A stretch of DNA of 44,968 bases from Candidatus Magnetobacterium casense (GCF_000714715.1 NZ_JMFO01000026.1:1-44968), one strand, 5' to 3'. Shown: positions 17,213 to 26,678, counted from the first letter of the stretch. Program-made: numbers and translations. Notes: generated from the letters alone by a model not told the origin.

Positions 17213-17742
17213 TAGTACCTCCTGACTTCAAACCTGAATATCTCTACAGGTTCGTTTCCATAGATGTTTGCCTTTAACCTGGCGATCCTCAACTGTTCCT
17301 CAACCGAGTCCACACCATCTATATCGGGTAGTAGTAGTCCTTTTCTATAGTCCCTTGCCACGATCACACCAAATTTTTTTGGGTCCAACTCCGAAATGTC
17401 ATTGATCTTCTGTGGTTGCGACAGTACGTCAACGGAGACAGTAAGTTCGGGCAGTTCGTCTGGCCTGACGGGCGAAAAGCGCGGGTCTTCGGTGGCCGCG
17501 GCCATGGCATTTCTGATTACCTCCAGTGCAACATTTTCCGTCATTGGCGCAAATGTCCCTATGCAGCCTCTTAGTTGGCCGTGCTTTTTCAGCGACACAA
17601 ATACCCCTGCCTTGTCCTGCATCTCAGAGACAGGCTCCGTTGGTACAGGCAAGGGCTGTCCTGACTTGATGTAGTGCTCTATGGCTGCCCTGGCCAGCAA
17701 CACCAATGGATGATTGGTTGCATTATCTGCTTCAGTGGTCAT
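17209..17742 (-). CDS. amrA: AMMECR1 domain protein (AmmeMemoRadiSam system protein A)
   Basis: A 177-residue AMMECR1-fold protein. The signature LRGCIG is at 57-62, followed by [16 protein letters not shown] and [12 protein letters not shown]. The start is ATG 17742, which follows AAGGAAAC at good spacing; the frame stays open upstream into the preceding gene, but that part is not conserved. AmrA is usually encoded with a MEMO-like protein and a radical SAM protein; neither is nearby here, so its partners must lie elsewhere. The biochemical role of the system is unsettled. It sits in a run with polyprenyl diphosphate synthase (26 bases upstream) and the small membrane protein (4-base overlap). 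Confidence 0.88.
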   Translation of the reverse strand: MTTEADNATNHPLVLLARAAIEHYIKSGQPLPVPTEPVSEMQDKAGVFVSLKKHGQLRGCIGTFAPMTENVALEVIRNAMAAATEDPRFSPVRPDELPELTVSVDVLSQPQKINDISELDPKKFGVIVARDYRKGLLLPDIDGVDSVEEQLRIARLKANIYGNEPVEIFRFEVRRYY

Positions 17743-17768
17743 CGACTGTTTCCTTTCACGTTTTTTTC

Positions 17769-18758
17769 TTATTTTTTTCTCTGCAGGGCATAGTCTGCCA
17801 TGACCGTAAGGGCTTCCTTTTGCGGACAATCGTCAAAGACAGACAGTTCCCCTTTGGCTTCATTGACGATGTCGATGGCCCTTTGCATGGTTTTCTCTAT
17901 AACCCCGTACTTTTTAAACAGCTCTTGTATCTCTGCCAGGTTTTGGGTCATTTCCTGAGGGGAGGCATCGTCTGCCGATTTAATGATCCGTGTCACCTGT
18001 TGTTTTTCCTGTGGCTGGGCACAGTTCAGGAGATAAATTAGCGGCAACGTGATCTTTCCCTCGTTTAGGTCCTTGCCCAGTATTTTGCCCAGGCGCTCCT
18101 CATCGGCCTTGTAATCGAGTATGTCGTCAAACATCTGAAACACAATGCCGGTCTTTAGCCCAAAGCGTGCAAGGGCCTCCACCCTCTCCGCCGAAACACC
18201 GGCAAGCAGTGCCCCGATCCTGCATGCAGCCGAAATGAGTACCCCCGTTTTGGAGGAAATTATCGTCAAATACTCCTCTTCGGTTACAGAGGGGTCTGCT
18301 ATCTTTTGTAGTTGCAGGATTTCCCCTTCGGTCATCTTTGTGACGGCATAGGAAATAGCGTGCATGATGGCAAGGTTCTGTTGCTCCACGGCCAGACGCA
18401 GGGAGTTGGCATAGAGGAAGTCGCCCACAAGCACCACGACCTCATTGCCCCAGAGGGAGTGCGATGTCGGTTGTCCGCGTCGCACCTCTGCACCATCCAC
18501 GATGTCGTCGTGCAGGAGGGAGGCGTTGTGTATGGCCTCGATGATGCTCCCGAAGACCGCCCTTGCCTTGCCCGTGTATCCGGCAAGTTCGGCGCTCAGG
18601 ATCAGGTACAACGGCCTCATGCGTTTTCCGCCGCTGTTGAGTATGTGCCTGCCAATGGCCGGTATGAGCGCCACATCGCTGCTAAAAACGTCGTGAAGCT
18701 CCTTTTCGACAAGCCTCAGTTCCGGTTCGTATCGTTGAAATATATCGACAACATCCAT
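17769..18758 (-). CDS. Polyprenyl (trans-isoprenyl) diphosphate synthase
   Basis: A 329-residue all-helical enzyme that condenses isopentenyl diphosphate units onto an allylic primer. The first Asp-rich motif is DDIVD at 84-88 in [13 protein letters not shown] and the second is DDILD at 211-215; GGKRMRP near 43-49 binds diphosphate. The length and the small residues just before the first motif (HNASLL) point to a long-chain synthase of the IspB/HepT kind, making a quinone side chain, rather than a farnesyl or geranylgeranyl synthase; chain length is an inference. It is the first gene of the run leading to rsmA. Confidence 0.9.
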   Translation of the reverse strand: MDVVDIFQRYEPELRLVEKELHDVFSSDVALIPAIGRHILNSGGKRMRPLYLILSAELAGYTGKARAVFGSIIEAIHNASLLHDDIVDGAEVRRGQPTSHSLWGNEVVVLVGDFLYANSLRLAVEQQNLAIMHAISYAVTKMTEGEILQLQKIADPSVTEEEYLTIISSKTGVLISAACRIGALLAGVSAERVEALARFGLKTGIVFQMFDDILDYKADEERLGKILGKDLNEGKITLPLIYLLNCAQPQEKQQVTRIIKSADDASPQEMTQNLAEIQELFKKYGVIEKTMQRAIDIVNEAKGELSVFDDCPQKEALTVMADYALQRKK

Positions 18759-18881
18759 ATCTGCTATGTATCTACCATACCTTAAAATCTCAAACTCCTG
18801 ATTAACTTTAACATACTATCATAAACCATACTCTGGTATTATACACGATTGCAGATTTTATTTGCGTTGTAAAAGATAAAG

Positions 18882-19049
18882 GTATCCTCTTTATATTTCA
18901 TGGTAACTATACTGTTACGCATCCTGGATTCCTGGTCAAGCCAGGAATGACACAATTGGAAAACGGCTATAACTGTCATTCCTGCGAAAGCAGGAATCCA
19001 TGTCTTTAAGCCATGATGTTAATTTTACCATGCTTTTTAAAGAGGATAC
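18882..19049. mobile_element. 168-bp MITE, full copy with 8-bp target duplication
   Basis: Imperfect terminal inverted repeats of about 25 bp begin GTATCCTCTTTA at both ends, continuing to CATGGTAA. Inside are two hairpins, one around CCTGGTCAAGCCAGG and one around TTCCTGCGAAAGCAGGAA. The flanks AGATAAAG at 18874-18881 and 19050-19057 are identical, the expected target site duplication. There is no transposase gene, so it must move, if at all, using one in trans. Confidence 0.88.
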
Positions 19050-19127
19050 AGATAAAGAATATCATTTTGCTAATTTGACAAGCAGATTCTTATGTCTTGC
19101 AATATATGCATCAATGAGTTTGAGGTC

Positions 19128-19271
19128 TTACATTTTTTTATTTACCTGAGAAATTGGCGGTTCGCTTGCGTCAATTTTCTCCAAGACACGCAACATTGGT
19201 ACCTGAGTAGTATTCAGGTTCTGGTTGGTATCAATAGCGCATGCTTGTTGTTCAGCTTTCAAGTTACTCAT
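19128..19271 (-). CDS. Small ORF, possibly cut short by a nonsense codon
   Basis: A 47-codon frame starts at ATG 19271, about 8 bases after an AGGGGG Shine-Dalgarno, and encodes a polar peptide (MSNLKAEQQACAIDTN at the start). It ends at a TAA at 19130-19128. The same frame continues beyond it for 21 codons (DLKLIDAYIARHKNLL) to a TGA at 19062, only 5 bases from the MITE target duplication. An intact ancestor would have had about 69 residues. A promoter with a perfect TTGACA lies upstream. I do not recognise a family. Confidence 0.4.
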   Translation of the reverse strand: MSNLKAEQQACAIDTNQNLNTTQVPMLRVLEKIDASEPPISQVNKKM

Positions 19272-19317
19272 ATGTTTACCCCCTTGTCTTCTGTTATCTT
19301 ATTAAATCACATGATCT

Positions 19318-19347
19318 ATGCTAACTGGATATTTACTCTTTTGTCAA
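19318..19347 (-). promoter_or_regulatory. Sigma-70 promoter for the small ORF
   Basis: On the minus strand TTGACA (19347-19342), an 18-base spacer and TAGCAT (19323-19318) precede the small ORF, giving a predicted leader of about 40 bases. Confidence 0.5.
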
Positions 19348-19397
19348 TAGAAGTTCAGGGCAGGCAATTTGATTTGTTTTTTTAAACAATAAATTTA

Positions 19398-19406
19398 TGG
19401 TATACT
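19398..19406 (+). promoter_or_regulatory. Extended -10 promoter candidate for gatB
   Basis: TGGTATACT matches an extended -10 element. Transcription from about 19413 would give gatB a leader near 195 bases that includes the structured repeat at 19454-19553. Confidence 0.4.
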
Positions 19407-19453
19407 GAAATGACACAGTTTTTTTCAGGCATGATAATTGATTATGAAATAAT

Positions 19454-19553
19454 GGGGTCAAGGGGACTTCTTTCTGGCCGGGGCGCCTCGCCCCTCCCCT
19501 TGCGGGGGGTTATGAAGGGGGCCAGGTGCGACCTGGAGCGCCAAGAAGTGGAG
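19454..19553. repeat. Structured GC-rich repeat in the gatB leader
   Basis: It starts GGGGTCAAGGGG like the repeats at 6335 and 13181. Three nested or adjacent stems are visible: GGGGCG/CGCCCC at 19480-19494, CCAGGT/ACCTGG at 19522-19536, and an enclosing ACTTCTT (19466-19472) with AAGAAGT (19543-19549). Confidence 0.6.
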
Positions 19554-19608
19554 CTGCCCCTTTCTTTCTTTTCCCTTCTTCTAAATTAAGGAGGCGATTG
19601 ATAGCGTT

Positions 19609-21081
19609 ATGACTAAGAGAGACACGGCAACCGCTTACGAGGTTGTCATTGGACTGGAGATACACGCGCAGATGTCTACTGCGACGAAGATGTTCTGTGG
19701 CTGTACCACGCGCTTTGGGGGACAGCCCAACACCCACACCTGCCCCGTGTGCATCGGGATGCCCGGGGTGCTGCCCGTGATGAACAAACGGGCACTGGAA
19801 TTTACCATCCGGGCGGGACTGGCAACCAACTGCCGGATATCGCCCTACAGCCGCTTTGCACGCAAGAACTACTTCTACCCCGACCTGCCCAAGGGCTACC
19901 AGATAAGCCAGTACGAACTGCCCATCTGCATCGGCGGTTCCGTTGCCATAGCCACCGAGGACGGGGAAAAGACCATCGGCATTACGCGCATCCACATGGA
20001 AGAAGATGCCGGCAAGAACATACACGAGGGCAACGTTAACCATAGCCTGGTTGACCTAAATCGTGCGGGCGTGCCGCTGATGGAGATCGTGACCGAACCC
20101 GACATTGGCAGCCCCAAGGAAGCAGCCGCATTTATGCGCAAGCTCCGGGGGATACTACGCTACCTCGAGGTCTGTGACGGCAACATGGAGGAAGGCTCCC
20201 TGCGGTGTGACGCAAACGTCTCACTGAGACCGCATGGCACCGAAACCCTCGGCACAAAGACCGAAATCAAGAACATCAACTCGTTCCGTTTTGTGGAAAA
20301 GGCACTCGAATATGAAATAAAGCGCCAGGAAAAAGTGCTCAGGGCCGGCGGTACCATCACCCAGGAGACGAGGCTGTGGGACGTGGCAGCATCCGTCACG
20401 CAATCGATGCGCTCCAAGGAAGAGGCACACGACTACCGCTACTTCCCCGAGCCGGACCTCGTCCCGATTGCCGTATCTGAGGCGTTTATCGACACAATCA
20501 GGGCTGCGATGCCGGAGCTGCCCGATACCCTCAAGGGACGCTTTATCGAGGTCTATAACCTGCCCCAGTACGACGCCGACATCCTGACGTCGGACAAACA
20601 GGTGGCACTCTTCTTTGAGGAGGCCGTCCGTGGCGGTGCCAATCCCAAGGCCGCAAGCAACTGGATCATGGGTGAACTGATGCGCCTGCTCAACGAAAGT
20701 GCGGCTGCACCAGCAATAAAAGGGCCAGTGGCCTTTGAATCGCTTCCATTGCGTCCTGCCGACCTGGTGGCACTGATAAAGCTCATAGACGATGGCACCA
20801 TAAGCGTCAAGATCGCCAAGGTCGTCTTTGAGGACATGTTCACAACCGGCAAGTCCGCACAGGAGGTCGTCAAGGACAGGGGCCTGGTGCAGATAAGCGA
20901 CCAAGGACAACTGGAGCAAACCATCGCCGACATTATTGCCGTCAATCCCGCCGAAACGGAGCGTTACCGTGCAGGAGAGGTCAAGCTCATGGGGTTTTTC
21001 GTGGGCGAGGTCATGAAGGCAACAAAGGGCAAGGCAAATCCCAAGCTGGTCAACGAAATATTAAGGAGGAAACTGTCATAA
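19609..21081 (+). CDS. gatB: Aspartyl/glutamyl-tRNA amidotransferase subunit B
   Basis: A full-length 490-residue GatB. With GatA and GatC it converts Glu-tRNA(Gln) and often Asp-tRNA(Asn) to the amidated forms. Characteristic segments are [10 protein letters not shown], the zinc-site cysteines in FCGCTTRF and [45 protein letters not shown], the ICRDANVS-type [11 protein letters not shown], and [10 protein letters not shown]. The C-terminal YqeY-like tail is complete. The ATG at 19609 lies 13 bases from GGAGG, slightly long, but no closer in-frame start exists. The Nudix gene begins one base after its stop. gatA and gatC are not in the window. Confidence 0.97.
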   Translation: MTKRDTATAYEVVIGLEIHAQMSTATKMFCGCTTRFGGQPNTHTCPVCIGMPGVLPVMNKRALEFTIRAGLATNCRISPYSRFARKNYFYPDLPKGYQISQYELPICIGGSVAIATEDGEKTIGITRIHMEEDAGKNIHEGNVNHSLVDLNRAGVPLMEIVTEPDIGSPKEAAAFMRKLRGILRYLEVCDGNMEEGSLRCDANVSLRPHGTETLGTKTEIKNINSFRFVEKALEYEIKRQEKVLRAGGTITQETRLWDVAASVTQSMRSKEEAHDYRYFPEPDLVPIAVSEAFIDTIRAAMPELPDTLKGRFIEVYNLPQYDADILTSDKQVALFFEEAVRGGANPKAASNWIMGELMRLLNESAAAPAIKGPVAFESLPLRPADLVALIKLIDDGTISVKIAKVVFEDMFTTGKSAQEVVKDRGLVQISDQGQLEQTIADIIAVNPAETERYRAGEVKLMGFFVGEVMKATKGKANPKLVNEILRRKLS

Positions 21082-21082
21082 T

Positions 21083-21601
21083 ATGCAAGAGGCGGAACTG
21101 CTGGACATAGTCAACGAGGATGGCAAAATCATAGGCGTGGCCAGTCGTGGAGAAGTCCATGGCAATAACAGCCTCCTGCACCGGGTTGTACACGTCCTGG
21201 TATTTGACGCAGCCGGAGACCTGATACTCCAGAAACGCTCGATGAACAAGGACGTGGCCCCAGGCAAGTGGGACACCTCCGTGGGCGGACACGTAGACCA
21301 CGGTGAGACGGTAGATGTCGCACTGTTGCGTGAGATGCGTGAGGAACTCGGTATAATATCAGCGTCGCTCCTTCCGGAACTCATGTACAGCTACATCCAC
21401 AGCAACAGCTACGAGTCCGAGATGGTACACACGTATCGTTATACGCACACAGGCGCCATTGACTTCAACCGCGATGAGATCGACGAGGTCAGGGGCTGGC
21501 CACTGAAGGAAGTGTGCGCAAACCTCAACAAAGGAATATTCAGCGACAACTTTGAGGATGAGTTCAGGAAGTATCTGGACTTTAAAGACAGCATTGCGTG
21601 A
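21083..21601 (+). CDS. Nudix hydrolase
   Basis: A 172-residue Nudix protein. The box is complete: GHVDHGE followed by seven residues and REMREELGI. The surrounding sequence (LLDIVNEDGKIIGVASRGEVH, LHRVVHVLVFD, LILQKRS) resembles the isopentenyl-diphosphate isomerase-like branch of Nudix hydrolases often called YfcD. Substrates of that branch are not well defined. The ATG lies one base after the gatB stop, with AGGAGG in the end of gatB as ribosome binding site, so the two are co-translated. Confidence 0.9.
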   Translation: MQEAELLDIVNEDGKIIGVASRGEVHGNNSLLHRVVHVLVFDAAGDLILQKRSMNKDVAPGKWDTSVGGHVDHGETVDVALLREMREELGIISASLLPELMYSYIHSNSYESEMVHTYRYTHTGAIDFNRDEIDEVRGWPLKEVCANLNKGIFSDNFEDEFRKYLDFKDSIA

Positions 21602-21619
21602 CCTGACACTGTTTTTTTT

Positions 21620-21787
21620 GTATCCTCTAAGAAAAGCATGGTAAGCTTTATTTTATAGTTCAAAGTCCTGGATTCCTGCTTTCGCAGGAATGACAGTTAC
21701 AGCCGTTTTCCAAGTGTGTCATTCCTGGCTTGACCAGGAATCCAGGATGTGTGAAAGCATTGTTACCATGAAATATAAAGAGGATAC
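21620..21787. mobile_element. 168-bp MITE, second full copy
   Basis: Same length as 18882-19049 and in opposite orientation. It has the GTATCCTCT end with AAAAGCATGGTAA, both internal hairpins, and the CATGAAATATAAAGAGGATAC end. The flanks are T-rich (eight T before, ATTTTTTC after), so a target duplication cannot be confirmed. Confidence 0.85.
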
Positions 21788-21826
21788 ATTTTTTCTCTTT
21801 TGACCCCAAATGGTGGGTAGGTTTTT

Positions 21827-24559
21827 ATGGATATTGATTGGCTTGAGATAAAGGGTGTACGGCAGAACAACCTCGGGAACATAACACTGAGGGTTCCGCA
21901 CAACAAGGTGATTGCCATAACGGGGGTCTCCGGGTCGGGTAAGTCTTCGTTGGCCTTTGACACTATCTTTGCCGAGGGGCAGTGGCGATTCATCGAGTCA
22001 CTGTCGAGCTACGCCAAGCTGTTCCTGGAAAAGCTCAACCGCCCCGACGTCGATGAGATACGCAACATCCGTCCCGCCATCGCCCTGGAACAACGTAACC
22101 CCGTCAAAGGCTCGCGCTCAACCGTGGGCACCGTCACGGAGATATATGACCTGATGCGGGTGATGTTTGCGCGTATCTCCACGCCATTTTGCCCGAAATG
22201 CGGCCAGGAAATCAGAAAATGGACGCCCTCTGTGGTAGTGCGTCAACTCGTTGAAAAACACGCCACCGCCAGGGCCATTATCACATACTCCACGCAACTG
22301 CCCCTTGCCACGATCAGGGAACAGGGTTTTGTACGACTCTACGTCGCCGGACAGATATGCGATATCTTTGACGTTACTGAGGATAATGGTACCTACGAGG
22401 TGGTTGTTGACAGGGTCGTCATCAGGGATGAGCCGCGCCTGGCAGACTCCGTGGAGCTGGCCTGGAGGTACGGCAATGGCCGGATGAAGGTGATTATCTA
22501 CGATGGCGGTGAGACAATATTTTCGCAGGGCAACGCCTGTGAGCGATGCAACATAACGATGCCGGAGGCCACACCCATACTGTTTTCCTTCAATCACCCC
22601 GTGGGGGCATGTCCAGAGTGCAAGGGGTTTGGCAACATCCTCCGGTACGACGAGGCGCTAATCGTGCCCAATGCCGGACTATCGCTATCACAGGGGGCCA
22701 TAGAGCCTTGGGAAAAACCCGCCTTTAAGTGGTGGAAGACACAACTGCTTACCGGCATTGAAGGGTGTGGCATTGACCCAGATGCACCCTTTCACAGCCT
22801 CACACCGGAGCAGAAGAAGACACTCTATGACGGTGTAAACGGCCGATTCTACGGCATAAACGAATTCTTTGAAGTCCTCGAGTCAAAGCGCTATCAACTG
22901 CACATCAGGGTCTTTCTGAGCTACTACCGGATGCCCCTGCAATGTCCATCCTGCCTTGGAAAGAAGTTGAAACAGGAGTGCCTTGCCTACAGGATCGGCG
23001 GGTTTGACATCGCAGACCTCAACGACATCACGATAGACCGGCTGTATGAGTTCTTCAATGCCCCTGTTATATCCGACCATCAGCGGGAGGTGGTCGAGGA
23101 GATACTGCGACACATCAGGGCAAAACTGGAGCTTCTGATGCGAGTTGGCCTCGATTACCTTACGCTCAACCGTCAGACCATGACGCTCTCCGGCGGGGAA
23201 TTTCAGCGCATAAACCTTGTCAATCAACTATCAAGCCGTCTGGCGGGTACGCTCTACGTCCTGGATGAACCAACGGTGGGACTTCACAGTTCCGACAACG
23301 AGCGCATCGCAAGGATCATCAACGAACTGGCAAACCAGGGTAACACCATCATAGTCGTCGAGCACGACCCCGAAATCATTGGCGCCTCCGACTGGGTCGT
23401 AGAGCTTGGCCCCGGTGGAGGGAAAAACGGCGGACAACTCGTCTTTAACGGCACCATTGATGACTTTCTCAAGGCCGACACGATTACGGCCAGGTACATG
23501 CACGGAGTCAGTGCCGTTGTGCCCCATGTCAGGTCTGTCTCTGTGGGGCAGAGCATACGTCTCAGGGGGGCATCCGGTCACAACCTCAAGGGGGTTGACC
23601 TGACGATTCCGCTGGGGGCGTTGACGGTGGTCAGCGGGGTGTCGGGGTCGGGCAAGAGTACGCTTGTGGTGGAGACACTCTACAGGGCGTTGGCGAGGCA
23701 CTTATCGGTGAGCGGAGTTCCCCATCGCACCGTGGATAATCCGTTACCGTATGAGGGCATCGATGGCGCCGGGTATCTGCGGGACGCCTGTCTGATTGAC
23801 CAGAGTCCCATTGGTCGCAATCCACGATCCAATCCTGCGACGTACATAAAGCTATTTGAGCACATCCGCCGCCTGTTTGCGCAACAGCCCGAAGCCAGGG
23901 CGCACGGGTACGAGGCCGGTTATTTTTCGTTCAACATCCCCGGGGGCAGGTGTGAGACGTGCAAGGGCGAAGGGTATCAGAAGCTCGCTATGTACTTCTT
24001 TGAGGACCTGTACGTCAAGTGTCAGGACTGCAATGGCAGCCGGTACGCCCCTGACGCACTCAATGTCCGATACAACGGTCGCACGATCAGCCAATGTCTG
24101 CAACTCACCGTGGAGGAGGCCATTGAGTTCTTTGACCGGCACGCAGCAATCACAAAGAAGCTGGTGCTCTTGCGAGACATTGGTCTGGGATACATTCAGT
24201 TAGGTCAGGCGGCGACAACGCTCTCCGGGGGGGAGGCGCAGAGGCTCAAGATATGCGCCGAGCTGGGGGTGCAGGTAAAGACCGGCGTTATGTACATCCT
24301 TGACGAGCCAACCATCGGGCTTCACATGCACGACGTGGGTGCCCTGGTGGGCATCCTCCGCAGGCTGGTAGAGGTGGGCAACACGGTGGTCATCATCGAG
24401 CACAACCTCGACGTCATCGCCCTGGCCGACCATTGCGTGGAACTTGGCCCCGATGCCGGCGACAAGGGCGGGCGGATCGTCTTTGAAGGCACACCGCTGG
24501 AGTTGTCCTGGCAGGAAGGCTGTCATACGGGGCGGGGATTGGCCCGGAGGCTAGGGTAG
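21827..24559 (+). CDS. UvrA-family excinuclease ATPase, divergent
   Basis: A 910-residue protein with two ABC ATPase modules. Walker A motifs are GVSGSGKSS at 33-41 and again with K610; signature LSGGE motifs start at 454 and 799; the D-loops read LDEPTVGLH and LDEPTIGLH. Zinc-finger cysteines appear in FCPKCG, ACERC with CPECKGFG, and GRCETCKGEG with KCQDCNG. UvrA recognises bulky DNA lesions and loads UvrB. The segment after the first Walker A (RFIESLSSYAKLFLEKL) differs from the RRYVESLSAYARQFL form usual in housekeeping UvrA, so this may be a paralogue. A region corresponding to the UvrB-binding domain is still present, unlike in classical UvrA2. It stands alone, after a MITE. Confidence 0.88.
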   Translation: MDIDWLEIKGVRQNNLGNITLRVPHNKVIAITGVSGSGKSSLAFDTIFAEGQWRFIESLSSYAKLFLEKLNRPDVDEIRNIRPAIALEQRNPVKGSRSTVGTVTEIYDLMRVMFARISTPFCPKCGQEIRKWTPSVVVRQLVEKHATARAIITYSTQLPLATIREQGFVRLYVAGQICDIFDVTEDNGTYEVVVDRVVIRDEPRLADSVELAWRYGNGRMKVIIYDGGETIFSQGNACERCNITMPEATPILFSFNHPVGACPECKGFGNILRYDEALIVPNAGLSLSQGAIEPWEKPAFKWWKTQLLTGIEGCGIDPDAPFHSLTPEQKKTLYDGVNGRFYGINEFFEVLESKRYQLHIRVFLSYYRMPLQCPSCLGKKLKQECLAYRIGGFDIADLNDITIDRLYEFFNAPVISDHQREVVEEILRHIRAKLELLMRVGLDYLTLNRQTMTLSGGEFQRINLVNQLSSRLAGTLYVLDEPTVGLHSSDNERIARIINELANQGNTIIVVEHDPEIIGASDWVVELGPGGGKNGGQLVFNGTIDDFLKADTITARYMHGVSAVVPHVRSVSVGQSIRLRGASGHNLKGVDLTIPLGALTVVSGVSGSGKSTLVVETLYRALARHLSVSGVPHRTVDNPLPYEGIDGAGYLRDACLIDQSPIGRNPRSNPATYIKLFEHIRRLFAQQPEARAHGYEAGYFSFNIPGGRCETCKGEGYQKLAMYFFEDLYVKCQDCNGSRYAPDALNVRYNGRTISQCLQLTVEEAIEFFDRHAAITKKLVLLRDIGLGYIQLGQAATTLSGGEAQRLKICAELGVQVKTGVMYILDEPTIGLHMHDVGALVGILRRLVEVGNTVVIIEHNLDVIALADHCVELGPDAGDKGGRIVFEGTPLELSWQEGCHTGRGLARRLG

Positions 24560-24783
24560 AGCGAGGAGGAGTAAGCGTCCTGATATTGCAACACAGTGTG
24601 GTAATTGTGCAGCGCAATTGAGGGTTAATTTGCACCTCAAATATCTTTCGATGATGCTGGGTTGTGATGTGCCGGTTGTGGCATGAAATATGCAAGCACG
24701 AGGGCACTTCAACTGTAAAACTATTTACTACATTGAACTCCTTTCCGGTATGAAAGAAAGAAAATATGCAGGAGGTTTTAAGC

Positions 24784-25248
24784 ATGAAGCCCAAGAAGAG
24801 GTGTTTCGTATTGTTTTCAATCCTGGTGATAGTCTCCACCGTTGCAACGGGGATGTACTATAACAAGGCAGTAAGGATGCTACAGAGAAATAACGCAGTT
24901 CTTATGAGTAAGTTGACCGATATGGAGGAGATGTTTCTCTCCGAGCTGCAAAGAGGCGAATTTGAGATAACGGCTTATGAGAGTTCGGAGAAGAGTTGCG
25001 GTAAGTGGGCGAAGTACAATAAGACAAAAAGTGGTACAACGCCGCACAAGTTCAGGACCGTGGCCGTTGACCCGATGGTAATACCCATTGGTTCTCTGGT
25101 ATACATAGAGGGCATTGGATGGCGTGTAGCGGAGGACTCCGGAAAACTCGTCAAGGGTAAGGTAATCGACCTGTTTGTTGATTCATACGCTGAAGCAAGG
25201 CAGTTTGGCAGGCAAAAACTAAAGGTCTACTACAACAAGAGTACATAA
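24784..25248 (+). CDS. 3D domain (double-psi barrel) envelope protein
   Basis: A 154-residue protein starting at ATG 24784, eight bases after AGGAGG; a start six codons earlier lacks a good ribosome site. One N-terminal membrane helix (CFVLFSILVIVSTVATGMYY) and a short coiled coil anchor a periplasmic 3D domain: VAVDPMVIPIGSLVYIEG, RVAEDSG, and KVIDLFVDSYAEA supply the conserved acidic residues. 3D domains share the MltA fold and occur in proteins that cut or bind peptidoglycan glycan strands. A lytic transglycosylase-like activity is plausible but not shown. It is preceded by about 220 bp in which I see no gene or riboswitch. Confidence 0.85.
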   Translation: MKPKKRCFVLFSILVIVSTVATGMYYNKAVRMLQRNNAVLMSKLTDMEEMFLSELQRGEFEITAYESSEKSCGKWAKYNKTKSGTTPHKFRTVAVDPMVIPIGSLVYIEGIGWRVAEDSGKLVKGKVIDLFVDSYAEARQFGRQKLKVYYNKST

Positions 25249-25267
25249 AAGAAAGGGGCGGACCAGT

Positions 25268-25305
25268 CCCCCTTTTATGCCGGGGGTCGCTGACCCCTTG
25301 ACCCC
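25268..25305. repeat. GC-rich dispersed repeat, inverted copy
   Basis: These 38 bp are the exact reverse complement of 13181-13218. They lie between the ends of two convergent genes. Confidence 0.85.
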
Positions 25306-25343
25306 TTCTACCTTATAGACAGCGGATTGATTATGCACAACCT

Positions 25344-26594
25344 TTACTCACTTTTGAGGCCGGCGTTGGTGTAGCTGTTTCTGGGATTCCAGAGCATCCA
25401 GCCGTGTGAGCCAAATTGTTCGGCGGCACTGACCTGATCCTTGATCTCCTTGGCCGTGAAGTGGCGTTTATCGAAGGCGTAGTCCTTAAAGGCTTGTAAC
25501 CACGGTCTGAAGCGATTTGGTGGTACGTTGGCACGCTCCTGCGCCCTCTTAAGCGACAGGTAGACTATCTTGTTTGAATTTGCAACGGGATTTCTGTACT
25601 CCGGTATGCCAAACTGAAACCCCGAGGGATAAAGCATTGGCGATACATAGTCAAGGTGGGTTAAGGCGCCATCTATTGTTTGCCCTATTTGTGTGTCATC
25701 GAGATTCCAGCATACGTAACCAAAGATGTCGCCGGAGATGAAGACGTTATAGGGTTCAAGTCTTTTTCTGGCCTCACTGAGGAATCCGGTGATGGCCTTT
25801 ACGCGATTTTCCTGTGTGTTTGGCATGGAAAAGGTAAGCCCTTTGACATCGGGAAACCTCATATAGTCAAACTGTATTTCGTCAAAGCCTAGCTGTGCAG
25901 CCTCCTCGGCTATTTTGATGTTGTAGTCCCAGACCTCCTTGCTAAAAGGCTCCACCCAGGCCAGTTTTTCCCTGTCGCGCCAGAGTTCGCCGGACTTTCT
26001 CTTTATCGCCAGCCCTGGTCTTGCCTCTGCAAGCAGATTGTCTTTAAAAACAACGATCCGTGCTATCAGGTAAATCCCCTTATCCTTTAAGGTCTTTACC
26101 ATATCCCTTGCATCCCTGACGGTAATGATTTTCTGGGCGCCGATCTCCGAGGCCAGCGTTACGGAACTCTTGTAGTTTATCATTCCCCTGTCGCCCTTGA
26201 CGTCTATAACGAGGGCGTTTAACTCTGTCTGGTTTATGAGGTCGATGGCGGAGTTGCGTATTTTTCTGTCCCCGATGCCGTAGAAGGACAGATAAAGTGC
26301 CCGTGGTGCAAACGGTGTCAATTTCACTTCTATTGAGTCGCCGCCATTAACGGGTTCTTCGCTCCTAGCATAACCATATGCCCTGACCGCTACTTTCGTT
26401 GCGGGGGATTTCAGACTATACGTGCCGTTTTCATCGGTGCGAAAGACACTGTTGCCCACGGTTACCATTGCATCTTTTATGGGCTTTTTAGTCTTGGAAT
26501 CCACGACCTTCACAACCAGTGCTGCCGACGTACTATAGGGCAGCATCATCACCATGATCAAAGAAACTGCTAATGCACTAAATCTCACTCTCAC
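25344..26594 (-). CDS. Secreted DUF4015-type putative glycoside hydrolase
   Basis: A 416-residue exported protein starting at GTG 26594 after GAGGTAA. A signal peptide (FSALAVSLIMVMMLPYSTSA) is followed by a carboxypeptidase-regulatory-like beta domain of about 70 residues (VVKVVDSKTKKPIKDAMVTV). From about 90 the protein matches the TIM-barrel glycosidase family PF13200: NALVIDVKGDRG, YLIARIVVFKDN, GFDEIQFDYMRFP with the putative catalytic acid, GDIFGYV, and YVSPMLYPS. Substrates of this family are unknown. It follows the polysaccharide deacetylase by 84 bases on the same strand, suggesting they act together on an envelope or matrix glycan. Confidence 0.85.
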   Translation of the reverse strand: MRVRFSALAVSLIMVMMLPYSTSAALVVKVVDSKTKKPIKDAMVTVGNSVFRTDENGTYSLKSPATKVAVRAYGYARSEEPVNGGDSIEVKLTPFAPRALYLSFYGIGDRKIRNSAIDLINQTELNALVIDVKGDRGMINYKSSVTLASEIGAQKIITVRDARDMVKTLKDKGIYLIARIVVFKDNLLAEARPGLAIKRKSGELWRDREKLAWVEPFSKEVWDYNIKIAEEAAQLGFDEIQFDYMRFPDVKGLTFSMPNTQENRVKAITGFLSEARKRLEPYNVFISGDIFGYVCWNLDDTQIGQTIDGALTHLDYVSPMLYPSGFQFGIPEYRNPVANSNKIVYLSLKRAQERANVPPNRFRPWLQAFKDYAFDKRHFTAKEIKDQVSAAEQFGSHGWMLWNPRNSYTNAGLKSE

Positions 26595-26678
26595 TGTTTA
26601 CCTCGCCTGTATTTATATTGTTTGGATTGATTTCAATTGTCTGTGGCATTTTTCCGGCATAGGGATAAACCGGGTTTT

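Noticed and set aside
19092..19385. Plus-strand 97-codon frame upstream of gatB
   Set aside because: No ribosome site and atypical composition; the opposite strand has a better promoter and ribosome site.
20221..20919. Long minus-strand frame within gatB
   Set aside because: It is a shadow of gatB caused by codon bias; no recognisable protein.
24560..24783. Possible riboswitch before the 3D-domain gene, since such genes are often controlled by cyclic di-AMP
   Set aside because: I could not find the conserved core sequences of the cyclic di-AMP riboswitch.
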